IMG/VR virus record: IMGVR_UViG_3300000234_000003
Coordinates: 1-56,521 of that record
Length of the DNA stretch: 56,521 nt
Reading direction: 5' to 3' (one strand)
Source: a virus
In this document: positions 24,223-34,600 of the stretch, piece by piece
Position numbering within the stretch: the first letter of the stretch is position 1
How the letters are laid out: each line of letters opens with the position of its first letter
Made by a program: the position numbers and the translations under genes
Notes under the pieces: generated by a model
What the model saw: the letters and a program-made list of their open reading frames with translations, nothing else
Database searches by the model: none
Told to the model about the DNA's origin: nothing

Positions 24223-25574
24223 ACCTTATCCACTCTCTTTAGCATCTCGACTTGTCTGATGACATAATTACTTACCAACTCACAGATAGTCAACGTTAAA
24301 ACTATTTGGTCGTTAACTGGGTTAGCTTGACCATTAGTATCTTCCATCACATAATTTCTGTATTTTTTAATATACGTTAAGAATGTCTTATAGTTTGTTT
24401 TGGCATAAAAACAATCGCTAAATAAACGCTCCACACCATCCTCATAATTTAATAATTCTTGATGTCCAATGTTATTTATATAGTTAAAATCTACAGGTAA
24501 ATCAAACTCATCTACTATCTCTTGTGCCAAATCAGTATATAAAATTTCTATAGCTTTTATCTTTTTATTCTCATTTTTTATCCTATCTGCGGCCGTCCTC
24601 AAAGAGAGGTGGGTTAGCCAGGTGTTTATATACATCTCTTTCTTATCTAACATAGTATCAATATTCGCTACAGTGACATCACTCAAAGCCGCACCAAATA
24701 ATGACTCTGGTGTCCCCCCATTTATAACGTACGTGATGTAAAGAGATTCTAGAACAACTATGTTGTTAGCTGTTTTTCTATTGTTACTTAAAAACAATAG
24801 TTTATTTTTCTCAACCCCGTCAATAAAGTTGACGTATCTAATAACCTCATCCACAGTTTTATTATATAGAGAACGTATGGTGTTAAAATAGTCATCTGTA
24901 TTGGCTGGCACTGTTAATGCGTCACTCATATATGTTTCACTCATATACAAGAGTATAGCGAACAATATGAACACGTCATTCTTATTAGCGTTATTCAAGA
25001 GGTCTACTCTGAAAAGTAAATTATTTACATCATAGTTATTTATAGATGACCTAGCTATGTATGTATTATACACATATGATACTCTATCATTAGGCATCTT
25101 ATCAATAAAATCCAATAACTCTTCCTTATACCCAAAAGAGAGTTCTGATATTCTTGTCTCAATAGACCCCTCGTCTGTACTAAAAGGGTAATGTAGTGAT
25201 ATAGGTTTACTCACCTCATTCACCTTAAAAGTATTAGGGTAGATCTCTCCCATACCTATCCCTATTCTGATGAATTTAGGTATTGATAAAGGGACTATGT
25301 CAACATATATGGGTTGAGTAGTCTCGTCTATTCTTTCTATCACATTAGTAATGCTTTTTTTAAGTGCAATTTGTTGTGGTATTACAACGTGTTTGTAAAA
25401 AATAATCTCTCTAATAATAGCGTTAGCTATATTATCAGTCACTATGTCCACTCTCTCGGTTGTGTTATCAGCCGTCCCATCAAAAAAAGCAGCGTAGAGT
25501 GGGGTGTTTGGTTTAAACCACGTAAGCGTGCCGTCTAAGCTATGTGCTATCTCTTTTACTATATCTGGATTCAT
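24216..25574 (-). CDS. Unknown protein, polymerase/protease operon
   Basis: Encodes 452 residues, AAGGAG upstream, ATGA overlap with the preceding small gene. Mostly helical, acidic, with many Asn and Tyr; no membrane span and none of the bridge-helix or trigger-loop motifs that would make it the missing C-terminal part of beta'. The first ~120 residues are strand-rich and could be an adaptor-like domain. Function unknown; the overlap on both sides ties it to its neighbours. Confidence 0.7.
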   Translation of the reverse strand: MNPDIVKEIAHSLDGTLTWFKPNTPLYAAFFDGTADNTTERVDIVTDNIANAIIREIIFYKHVVIPQQIALKKSITNVIERIDETTQPIYVDIVPLSIPKFIRIGIGMGEIYPNTFKVNEVSKPISLHYPFSTDEGSIETRISELSFGYKEELLDFIDKMPNDRVSYVYNTYIARSSINNYDVNNLLFRVDLLNNANKNDVFILFAILLYMSETYMSDALTVPANTDDYFNTIRSLYNKTVDEVIRYVNFIDGVEKNKLLFLSNNRKTANNIVVLESLYITYVINGGTPESLFGAALSDVTVANIDTMLDKKEMYINTWLTHLSLRTAADRIKNENKKIKAIEILYTDLAQEIVDEFDLPVDFNYINNIGHQELLNYEDGVERLFSDCFYAKTNYKTFLTYIKKYRNYVMEDTNGQANPVNDQIVLTLTICELVSNYVIRQVEMLKRVDKVW

Positions 25575-25774
25575 CTTTTATTCTCCTTCATCTCTGCCAA
25601 CTTTCTAGGTAAAACCACTCTTACAAAATTATACATCACATCCTCATAAACATCTTTATTTATAGATAAAGACACCCCTTCTATGTCTGGGCTATTTAAC
25701 ACTTTACGTGTTATTGTCTCCACCACGAAAGCGATTTTTTCACTAATCACCTCATTTTGAGTATTCTCTTTCAT
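25571..25774 (-). CDS. Unknown small protein after RNA polymerase beta
   Basis: Encodes 67 residues, AAAAAGGA upstream. Short, charged, one likely helix at each end. It lies 57 bases after the beta gene and overlaps the next start by four bases (ATGA). It might be a baseplate wedge-like (gp25-type) fragment or a polymerase accessory protein; nothing in the sequence decides. Confidence 0.6.
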   Translation of the reverse strand: MKENTQNEVISEKIAFVVETITRKVLNSPDIEGVSLSINKDVYEDVMYNFVRVVLPRKLAEMKENKR

Positions 25775-25831
25775 TTTTTATCCTTTTTATTAATGTTTCA
25801 AAGAACTATTTGCGAATAAGATAGTGGTCAT

Positions 25832-28800
25832 TCATTTTTTTCTATTAAAATAGTCATTACATATTTTGATTGTACCATATTTCAATACATTATATGTTGT
25901 ACCATATATGTACGGCGAATAAACAATCCTAGCGGCGAGTGACCTACTGGATGTAGTTGCCTCAATTAGTCTACCGTCTATTGTTCTATTTTCATCTCTA
26001 AAGACCCTACCAATAGTTGTCTTCAGCTGATTACCGAACACACCTTTATTACCAAAAAGCATGTCTGACACCACTTTGATGTAGATTTTTATCTCTATAT
26101 TCCCCTCCAACATTGACACACCACGTATGGAGTAAGTCTGATCTACTTTGCCATTAAATTTACTATTATTATTTTCATAAGCTATTCTCTTATCAGAAGC
26201 CATAACTATCTTCTTGAGCGATTGATGCATGTCTGATAATTCACAATTATAATAAACTTTTATATCGACTACTTCTCCGTTTACACCAGCCATAGCTGTT
26301 GACCTTTTTATGTCACTTAAAATCTCTTGACTCTGTTTGGATAACTTATCATCAAATCCCTCACTTATTCTAGGGTATGATGTGATTATCTTCTGTGTAG
26401 ACGTCACCATATCTCCTATCTTTATAAATATGTCTACAGCTTTGTCAATTGTGGCACTGTATGACTTAATGTGTATAAATTCTGACTCCAATTTTTTAGA
26501 AGCCTGCTTAGATATCGATGATGAGTCCTCAAAAGTTTCTTGAGACTCACTCAGTAGAGTGGTGAGTAACACTCCTGTTTTAATAGCCACTCTAGTTGAG
26601 TCAAAGAAGTCTGGCTCGAAAAAGACACCATCATATGATAAAACTTGACCTACCTTAAATCTGTCTCCTTTAGAGAGTGTGGACGTCTTTTGGTGCATAT
26701 AAGTTCTTTCAGCCTCTTCCTTAGTCATCCATCTATTTAGGGGTATGGTTTCTTCTATCTTATCATTATATTTAACGTAAAGCGACTCGTCCGTTTTATC
26801 GACGACTACCCCATCTTTTTTTGCAGTGTATACGTACTTATCTGGCAATCTATAAATCATAGATAGGTCGTTCAACGTACGGATAGGGAGGACTATAGCA
26901 TTCATCAATGGTACCAAGTGACCACTTTGGACAGACGTCATATTAGCCCTTTTACCTGCATCACTTAGAGAAAATGGCGCCTGTAACACAGTGGTAGAAA
27001 AGATAGATGACTCTGGAATATCTTTAAAATCAATAATGTCAGGTACTCCATATAAGTTTTTTAACATAGGTACAGCTGTTGTATAGGCGGTTACCCCTAC
27101 ATCTGACTTATCCCGCACGTTCTCGCTTATTATGCCTACATCATTTTCGTGATAAATTCTAGTACTCTCCACCATCGTTTGTTTATTACGACCCCCTTCT
27201 CCAGTATAAGAGACGTCTTCCATTATACGTATGGTTGAGAAAGGGTTTATGTCATCAATTGGGGCTGTGTTACTATCTTCACCTATTTTACCCCAAGCGC
27301 TCAATAGTCTGGTCCTGAATGGGACACCCATTAATAGGTGAGACTTATACGACATCACTAACTCTTTATAAACCATGCCTGATAACTTCTCGTTACCACG
27401 CAGTAACATACCCTGTATGTTATTAGGGTCAACAGCGTAGCCTGACACCAATAACTCTCCAGACCTTATGAGTAGTCCAATAAAGGTTGTGGGTTCTTTC
27501 AGTTTTTCCAATATGTTTTTAGTAATTGGATCTACATATAGGCTGAATAATAATCCTATCTCTATTATATGTCTTCTACTGCAACCAGCCGAATACATTA
27601 ACCCAGCTGTGGTTGATTTAGTGTTCAGTGACGAGAAAGTCATTCCCTTTATGTGTTTAGCGTACATCGTAAAGCTACTCAATATCATTACGGATAACCT
27701 GTTTGTCTTTTTAAAAACAACCTTTTTATCCTCAAATGTTAATATGTATTCATCGAGTTGTGGAATGTATTTCTCTCTAGAGCCACACACAGTGTACTCT
27801 GCCTTTAACATTTTTATCAGCGCGTCGATACCCATATAGTGAGTTAACACCACGGCTATTGGTATCTCTTCTCTCAATACTTTAACTGTGGCATACTCAT
27901 TAGGTGTATTAGATAAGTCTATATCTAAATGCTCTATTAATGACTTAGTTTCTGTTAGACCTTTAGGAGATGATATGAATAACTTACTATTTATATCCAT
28001 CAGGAAGTAGTGCCCAGCACCATCAGCACCGCAGATTATATAACCAGGTTTCTCTATAGTGGAGAGTGTATCGTTATTCAGTAATATCTGTTTCCTTTTT
28101 TTATAGTTAAAGTTAAAGTAGTTATTACCTTTCTTAATAGAACTAATGTGTCTACCTACTAATGTATAATCTGCAGGTAAGTGTACATCGTAGATATCTG
28201 AGTTACCATATACTAAGAGGGATATGTCACTATTTTCTATCTCGGTTAATGATTTTAGCTGGCTGTAAATATAATGACTAGCATCACCAATTTTATATCT
28301 AGCCTTAGTAACAGTCAGTTTACCGTAATAACTACTAAGCCCCACTATATTTGGTCTAATCTTTTTTATAGGTATGTCCTGTCTTTGCATACGACTATTG
28401 TAATGTGTGCCTGACATTTTGAACGTACCATCTTCTTTAAAGTTAGGCATACGCACCTTTATCGTACTCTGTTTACCATCAGGAGTTACCACAGTAGCTA
28501 CATGGTCGGTCTGACCACCTAAGATGTTATCCTCTGTTATTGTTTCTACGTTTTTCACTATCACTCCTGCTTTTTGGAAGTTATAAAAAACAGCCAACAT
28601 GTGCTTAGAATAAATCTCTTTCTGGTACTTCTTACGCATAGTCACGAGAGTATTCCTAAAATAACTTTTATCTTCCACAACATCAGTATATGGTGTAACT
28701 ATTTCTTCGTCACTTAGTGTCATATCTTCTATTGTAACATTGAATGACTCTGGTATTTTGTTTTTTGCTTGTTCAAGTAGAGCATCTTTAAGTTTATGAT

Positions 28801-29905
28801 GATGAGTGTCTGTGATAGTGTTAAACTCTAATAGTGCGTCAGTAAATGTGTCTACTTCTTCTAAATAACCATTAGACTCTTCGTTCAATAGTTTACTCAT
28901 AACGGGGGTAATCTCTGTGAGTTCTATCTCAGTTATCTCTTCTATTTCTTTTTCATTCTTTATAGTTTCGTCTTCTAGTTCTTTCTCTATTTCCTCTTTA
29001 GTTAGTCGGTCTGATGCTGATGTTTTTTTTTCCTCGCTAATTTTGTCAGACGATGACGCCACCCTATGAAGATATAGTAAAAACGCCTTTTGGGCCAATG
29101 TCTTATTACCTATTTTTATACTACCCTCAGATTTTAGTAGTATGGGTTTATTATCACTGTTTATGGTGTATAAATCAACCACTTTAAATAAAGAAAACTT
29201 ATCTCCAAAACTAAATAAAAAAGACACATCTTCCATCTTATCTAAGGCTAAGTTAGAAAAAGCCGACTCATCCCCGCCTACCCACTTTATTAATTCAAAT
29301 ATGACTATTGAGTTTTTATCTTTTAAAGCGTCCACTACCCTATAATCTTTTTTAGAATATAGATTAGAGATAACAGTGTAACTAGGTATTAGAGGTGGTA
29401 TAGGTATTTCTATGTATATGTGTCGGCTGTATGTCACAGCCTCATTGATACTATACGTCATTGTTTCAATTTGATTCATTATTTTGTTATATGGAGTATT
29501 CGCACTTGACCCGTATCTATATGCACTATTTAACAAACTATTGTTTATAAAGACCAATGTATTTTGTGGTGCTCTTTTTATCTTATCGGCGTCTAATGCG
29601 AATTCAAAGCTAATGCCACTTTTTTTATACTCCATAAGTGCCCTATCAAAACCAGTTTTTACATATACTGGATTACCGCGAGGTGCCGCATTGCCGTATG
29701 TCTTAGTGTTAAAAACCATCACATTGTTATTCTTTACAAAAATACCAGAATCAGACGGTTCTGCTTCTGAAAATGGGTCAGCTATCTCTGTGTATATAGA
29801 TAAACGCGGTAATACTAAATCTTTCAGTTCTATTATATGCGGGTTTCTCAACCTAGCTTGTGAATATACCCCAACCCTTTGTTGTAGTTCTTTATGTGTC
29901 GCCAT
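25832..29905 (-). CDS. Phage RNA polymerase beta subunit, single polypeptide
   Basis: Encodes 1357 residues, AGGAG upstream. It reads as a full-length beta-like subunit of a two-double-psi-barrel RNA polymerase. Landmarks: DGTFKMSGTHYNSRMQRQDIP near residue 500, STRIYHENDVGIISENVRD near 905-940 (equivalent of the beta region with RxxHPTHYGRxCP and TPEGPNIG), RANMTSVQSGHLVPL near 990 (GANMQRQAVP), KGDRFKVGQVL near 1085, and GNKGVFGNQLKT near 1290, corresponding to GDK-x5-GNKG with the catalytic lysines. A charged, Glu-rich segment at about 295-345 is an insertion-like linker. In phiKZ-type phages beta is usually split into two genes; here the two halves are continuous. It directly follows the beta' gene. 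Virion or non-virion polymerase cannot be told from this window. Confidence 0.85.
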   Translation of the reverse strand: MATHKELQQRVGVYSQARLRNPHIIELKDLVLPRLSIYTEIADPFSEAEPSDSGIFVKNNNVMVFNTKTYGNAAPRGNPVYVKTGFDRALMEYKKSGISFEFALDADKIKRAPQNTLVFINNSLLNSAYRYGSSANTPYNKIMNQIETMTYSINEAVTYSRHIYIEIPIPPLIPSYTVISNLYSKKDYRVVDALKDKNSIVIFELIKWVGGDESAFSNLALDKMEDVSFLFSFGDKFSLFKVVDLYTINSDNKPILLKSEGSIKIGNKTLAQKAFLLYLHRVASSSDKISEEKKTSASDRLTKEEIEKELEDETIKNEKEIEEITEIELTEITPVMSKLLNEESNGYLEEVDTFTDALLEFNTITDTHHHKLKDALLEQAKNKIPESFNVTIEDMTLSDEEIVTPYTDVVEDKSYFRNTLVTMRKKYQKEIYSKHMLAVFYNFQKAGVIVKNVETITEDNILGGQTDHVATVVTPDGKQSTIKVRMPNFKEDGTFKMSGTHYNSRMQRQDIPIKKIRPNIVGLSSYYGKLTVTKARYKIGDASHYIYSQLKSLTEIENSDISLLVYGNSDIYDVHLPADYTLVGRHISSIKKGNNYFNFNYKKRKQILLNNDTLSTIEKPGYIICGADGAGHYFLMDINSKLFISSPKGLTETKSLIEHLDIDLSNTPNEYATVKVLREEIPIAVVLTHYMGIDALIKMLKAEYTVCGSREKYIPQLDEYILTFEDKKVVFKKTNRLSVMILSSFTMYAKHIKGMTFSSLNTKSTTAGLMYSAGCSRRHIIEIGLLFSLYVDPITKNILEKLKEPTTFIGLLIRSGELLVSGYAVDPNNIQGMLLRGNEKLSGMVYKELVMSYKSHLLMGVPFRTRLLSAWGKIGEDSNTAPIDDINPFSTIRIMEDVSYTGEGGRNKQTMVESTRIYHENDVGIISENVRDKSDVGVTAYTTAVPMLKNLYGVPDIIDFKDIPESSIFSTTVLQAPFSLSDAGKRANMTSVQSGHLVPLMNAIVLPIRTLNDLSMIYRLPDKYVYTAKKDGVVVDKTDESLYVKYNDKIEETIPLNRWMTKEEAERTYMHQKTSTLSKGDRFKVGQVLSYDGVFFEPDFFDSTRVAIKTGVLLTTLLSESQETFEDSSSISKQASKKLESEFIHIKSYSATIDKAVDIFIKIGDMVTSTQKIITSYPRISEGFDDKLSKQSQEILSDIKRSTAMAGVNGEVVDIKVYYNCELSDMHQSLKKIVMASDKRIAYENNNSKFNGKVDQTYSIRGVSMLEGNIEIKIYIKVVSDMLFGNKGVFGNQLKTTIGRVFRDENRTIDGRLIEATTSSRSLAARIVYSPYIYGTTYNVLKYGTIKICNDYFNRKK

Positions 29906-29936
29906 CGTTGTCTCCTGTTAGTTAAGTTTACTATGT

Positions 29937-31577
29937 TTAATAGTATTTTTTAGTCATGGCTGCCGCTACATATTCAGAAACGTTATCGCACGGCGATTGT
30001 AATGGAGTACCATCAGCTGAAACGAAGTTACCAACGTTATCCAATATAGCCTCTATCTCTTCTTGAGCCTGATTAGTCATCAAGAAAATAACATTCTCCT
30101 TATCGCCGTCAAAGTCTGCCCCTAACCCCTCCAGCTTAGTATAGTGTGGTGACATAGTGTTTATCCAAGTACCAGTGCCTGGATAATTCTTCACTCCTAC
30201 CCCATCGATTTGAGGTATATCTTTAGAGTGTATTGTTTTCTTTTTAGCGTCAGTGGTGGTTAAAACCCAAGTTTTACTTAAATATATACTACGCTCACCT
30301 GTGATTGGATACCTAGTATTCGTATTAAACTTAGGTGTGCCGCTGACAGCTATGTAAAACATTTCGCCGTATGTGATTGGTCTTAACTCTTCTTTATCCT
30401 CCACATCATCGCAATTCACTATTAGCTCTACGGTATCTGCTTTATTGCGTACCATACACACATACCCACCTCCTATTGACACTGGATAGTTTTTCATATT
30501 ATCGTCTATTAGTTTAACGAGAGTTCTCTCTATACCATCCACCGTAAACCATCTATCTCTCTCCTCATTCTTAATTTCTATAGATGTTCTCTTATATGTC
30601 TTTGGGTCTATTATAGTAACAACATTACTAAACCCGCTGAATATATTAGACATAAACATATCATTAAGGTTTTTCCTAACAAACGGTGATAATCCATTCA
30701 TAGTCTGGTAAAGACCAATCATCGTGTGGTCTATATTCGGGAAGTCATCAGTGTTATCCAGGTCTTCTATTAAATATGGGTTACCTGTGATTACGTTCCT
30801 AGTAGAATACTCTATGCCTCTCTTATACCAGTTGCCTAATAAAAATTTATTCTTGCCATCCAATAGTGTCATTATATAGTTATAGACAGCATTTACGTTA
30901 GTTTGTAATTTTAATCTAGTTCTATCCATAACTGGCGTATTTAGAACTTTCTCATCTATATTAAAGAGTAGGTTAGCTGTGTTTAATACGCTCCTATATA
31001 GGTCGTTTATTTCATCTTCAGTGTGTGTACCACTCTCTGATAGTTCATAATCCCTAAGTCCTGCTGGAGAAACATATAGGTATTTAAAAGTCACTTCTCC
31101 GTCTAACTCCTTTAGACTATCTATGTCTCTACCCATTTGTCTTTCCAATAAGTCTATTTTTTTATTTCTCTTTTTTGCAGTATTTCTCTGTGGTCTTAGC
31201 TCGTGGAGGTGCCTTAAAAAAAAAGTATATCCAGTCTCACCGTGAACTTGGTCTGTTGGCTCAAAAGACTTGGTTTCTGTATTGAATATAGCATAAGATT
31301 TGCCCTCCATTATTTTAATGTGTAGTTCAGCTAAATCCACTAATATATCAAATATCAATGGATGTATCACCGCGACATTCAATGATATATAGCCAAAGGC
31401 GGTTACCCTATTTTCTGTACCAGGCACTCCAAATATAGTCTTGGAGTATAACCCTTTATCATCAAAACTTCTACCGCTAGCATCAAATATGTTAGGGGTC
31501 TCTATTTTACCTAAGTTATATATGTCTTCTTTCGTGGGGAGTAACAGTGTGGGGGATATTACACGCGGAGTCTTCAT
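29937..31577 (-). CDS. Phage RNA polymerase beta' subunit, N-terminal part
   Basis: Encodes 546 residues, AAAGGA upstream. The N-terminus has GLYSKTIFG and FGYISLNVAVIHP, the usual beta' clamp start. GKNKFLLGNWYKRGIEYSTRNVITG matches the lid/rudder-side motif of beta' (GKRVDYSGRSVI). The catalytic loop is GADFDGDKENV at residues 486-496, with Asp 488, 490 and 492 for the metal ions (usual form NADFDGDQMAV). The protein ends about 50 residues after this, so bridge helix and trigger loop must be encoded by another gene that I do not find here; split beta' is known for phiKZ-type polymerases. First gene of the long minus-strand operon, 31 bases before beta. Confidence 0.88.
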   Translation of the reverse strand: MKTPRVISPTLLLPTKEDIYNLGKIETPNIFDASGRSFDDKGLYSKTIFGVPGTENRVTAFGYISLNVAVIHPLIFDILVDLAELHIKIMEGKSYAIFNTETKSFEPTDQVHGETGYTFFLRHLHELRPQRNTAKKRNKKIDLLERQMGRDIDSLKELDGEVTFKYLYVSPAGLRDYELSESGTHTEDEINDLYRSVLNTANLLFNIDEKVLNTPVMDRTRLKLQTNVNAVYNYIMTLLDGKNKFLLGNWYKRGIEYSTRNVITGNPYLIEDLDNTDDFPNIDHTMIGLYQTMNGLSPFVRKNLNDMFMSNIFSGFSNVVTIIDPKTYKRTSIEIKNEERDRWFTVDGIERTLVKLIDDNMKNYPVSIGGGYVCMVRNKADTVELIVNCDDVEDKEELRPITYGEMFYIAVSGTPKFNTNTRYPITGERSIYLSKTWVLTTTDAKKKTIHSKDIPQIDGVGVKNYPGTGTWINTMSPHYTKLEGLGADFDGDKENVIFLMTNQAQEEIEAILDNVGNFVSADGTPLQSPCDNVSEYVAAAMTKKYY

Positions 31578-31629
31578 TTCTTTCCTTTGAATAGTTATTA
31601 CTCAAAAAAAGAATGTGAAAGGATTAAAG

Positions 31630-34600
31630 ATGGATAGAGATGAGTTCGCTGAGATAGATGATTTAGATATAGGATTTAAAAGCAATATAGATGAGAAAAG
31701 CAGTAGACTACATGGTGACGAGGACACCCCTATACGGAACATAGCTAATGAGTTTATAGGTGGGGCTATAGAAGAGGTAACTGATAATAAAGTCGGCACT
31801 ATTAAGAGAGCTGTAGATAAAGTATTTACATCATTTGGGGGAGAAGAAGCTGCTGTAACTAAGGATATATATAACCATATAGTGGACGAAGTAAGTATAG
31901 CTAAGAATGAGATAGGGGCAGCTGCGGCACCTACGTTACGGCACTATAGTAATAAATTCGGCGAAGAGACCATGGGCCGTAGGGTTATTGATTCGATATC
32001 TGAGTTTTTTGGAGTTCATGACAACGATGGTAGCACAAGTGAAGAGGCAGACCCAGCTCTGGAGCTAGTGAATGATTTGTTTAAAACAACCACGAATAGA
32101 TCTATACCTAAGAGTATGAATAGTGTTAATAAAGGTACTGCCATAAACACGGCTATAACATCATTAGCTGTTGATAGCATAGATAAATTTCATAGACAAT
32201 ATACTCTCACTTTCTATAAAAAGTCTTTAGAGCTACAATACAGATTACTACTCTTAACTGGTTTACAAAAAGATATGTTGGATAGAAAACTAGAGAACAT
32301 AACTACAGCTTTAGTGGCAATAAGCACAAACACATCCTTACCTGAATACGCTAAACTACGTACGTTTACGGCGATTAGAGCTAACGTAAGAAATAAAGCT
32401 ATAGAATCTATTACATCCTCATTTTTCAATATAAGTGATACGATGGAGCAGTTCAAAAACTCAATCCGTCTGAAATTTAGAAATATAATAAATATGTTTA
32501 AGAGTGGCATATCTATTGAACGAGATAGTAGAGAGCTTTCATCTATGGGTGAGGAGTTAGGGATAAGCTCATATAACTTAGGGGGTAGTACTTTAGTTGG
32601 TGAAGCTATAGAGGGCGTCAGCGATCATATAGGTGAAAAACTTAGTAAGACCAGAGGCGGTAAAAGAATAAAAGACTATATCGGTAACGTAGCTAGTGAC
32701 CCATATGGGTATCTAAAGGATGTACACAGTGAGAGTACTGGGGTTAAAAGATTTATCTCAGGTGCGGCTGCTAATATAATTAGACCTACTTATGCTGGTT
32801 TCGCTGATAGAACACATATAGATGTAGACGATGCTGGAACTGTCGCACTATATACTAATAGAACAGATAACGCTATTACAGACCTAATACCATCATACCT
32901 ATCATCTATAGACGCCACAGTCAGGTCAATATATCTCAGTATGACTCAAGACCCTGACAATCTTAATATGGTTAGAGATGTGGACAGCGAAATAAGCTTA
33001 AACCAACGATATTATGATTATGACTCTAAGAGATTAAAGAGCGGTGTAGAAGTTAAGGATGACATAGAAAGATTGTTTAATGTGGAGTTAGAGAAGAGGG
33101 GAGCTATAAGTCAGGTAGATAGGTTAGTAAAAGCATTAAACTCTACTGAAGGTATGAAAGAGAGAGAGAAGATTACTGGTAAAGAAGCAGCTGATATAAG
33201 CGGTGAACTATATGACTTTATAAAAGATAGTAATAATATAGATGCTATTTCTGGCAGTAACACATATAATCAGTTAGACGAATTTTATGGAGCACTATCT
33301 CCTAAATTAGCTAAAAAGCTAAAGAAGAGAATGAGGAACTACGTAGGTGATGTTGGCGATGGTGGGTTGGGTGAAAAAAGAAACCACATACGCTCTATCA
33401 TTAAGATGTTTACAAAATCTATACCAGACCCTATGGATATAATAGAAGACCTTGTTAATAAAGGTAATATACGACATTTAATAGATTTGGGTATATTAAA
33501 ATTTGACTCAGACTATGGTACATATGCGTTAGATAAAGAGGTATATTCAGATATTATAAGAAGACAGTTAAGAACTGTGGATAAGTATGTTGATAGTGGA
33601 GAATCAGCCATAGATAGACACGAAAAGTTGAATAGGGACATAAGTGCTGGGGAAATGCACTCCTTTACAGACGGATCGCTTACAGATACTGCTATAGGCA
33701 GAGTAATAAATAAAACAAACGTTGTCAAGAAAAGTGCCGTTTCTGAGGACACGACACAAGGTGTAGAAGAGACTAACACTACTGGTTTAAAGAAAAAGAA
33801 GAATAACCCAATTAAAGATTTTATTAAAGGCAGCACAGCTAACTATGCGGATGTTACTCTACCTAAAAACCTTAGTCTATCCAATATGCCGTTTGGATTA
33901 GAGTCAATCACTGATGTGTTTAGGACCACAGGTGTGTTAGCTCTGACTATCCCTGACTTTTTTAAAAAACTAAAGAAGACACATAGTGTTATCCAGAAAG
34001 AAATAAAACGTGATAAAGAGGTACCAGAAGTAAAAGAAAAACCATTTTATAGTAAATTTATTAGTAAAGTTAAAAAGTACAAGAAAAAAGTAAATAAAAA
34101 AATAAATAAGTATGTGGACTATATAGAGGATAAAAAAGCAGACGCAGACCATGCAGCTGGGAAGTTAATGGATAAATACATTACCCCACACGTCGGGTTA
34201 ACTAGAAAAATAGCTAAAAAAGTTCTTAATAAGAAAGAAGTATTGACAGATAAATACCGTGAAGGTCGTGACTATCTGGGTAGAGCTATTTATCCTAAAC
34301 TTTTACGTGGTAGCCGCACGGTTGATGATATCTATGACAAAGGTTCAACTATAGGCGGTGAGTTATATCATAAATACTATGGGTTAGGAGACAGACACAT
34401 ATCTCCTCTTGTATTGCGTGGTAAAGCTCTCACTACTGATATAGTTAATAAAACTAAAAAAGACATACAGAACACAAAAGGACATATAGTAGATGGTATT
34501 TCAAATGTCAATAGACGAATTAAAAATATATCTATTAGAGGTCTAACTGGTGGTGCTGGTAACTATAAAAAGAATTTACCTATAGTGAGCGAAAGTGGTT

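Noticed and set aside
24216-25574. 452-residue protein as the missing C-terminal part of beta'
   Set aside because: None of the bridge-helix, trigger-loop or clamp motifs is present; composition is that of an acidic structural protein.
25832-29905. Intein or intron inside the one-piece beta gene
   Set aside because: No intein splice blocks (Cys/Ser start with HN end) and no frame break; the reading is continuous with conserved motifs in the right order.
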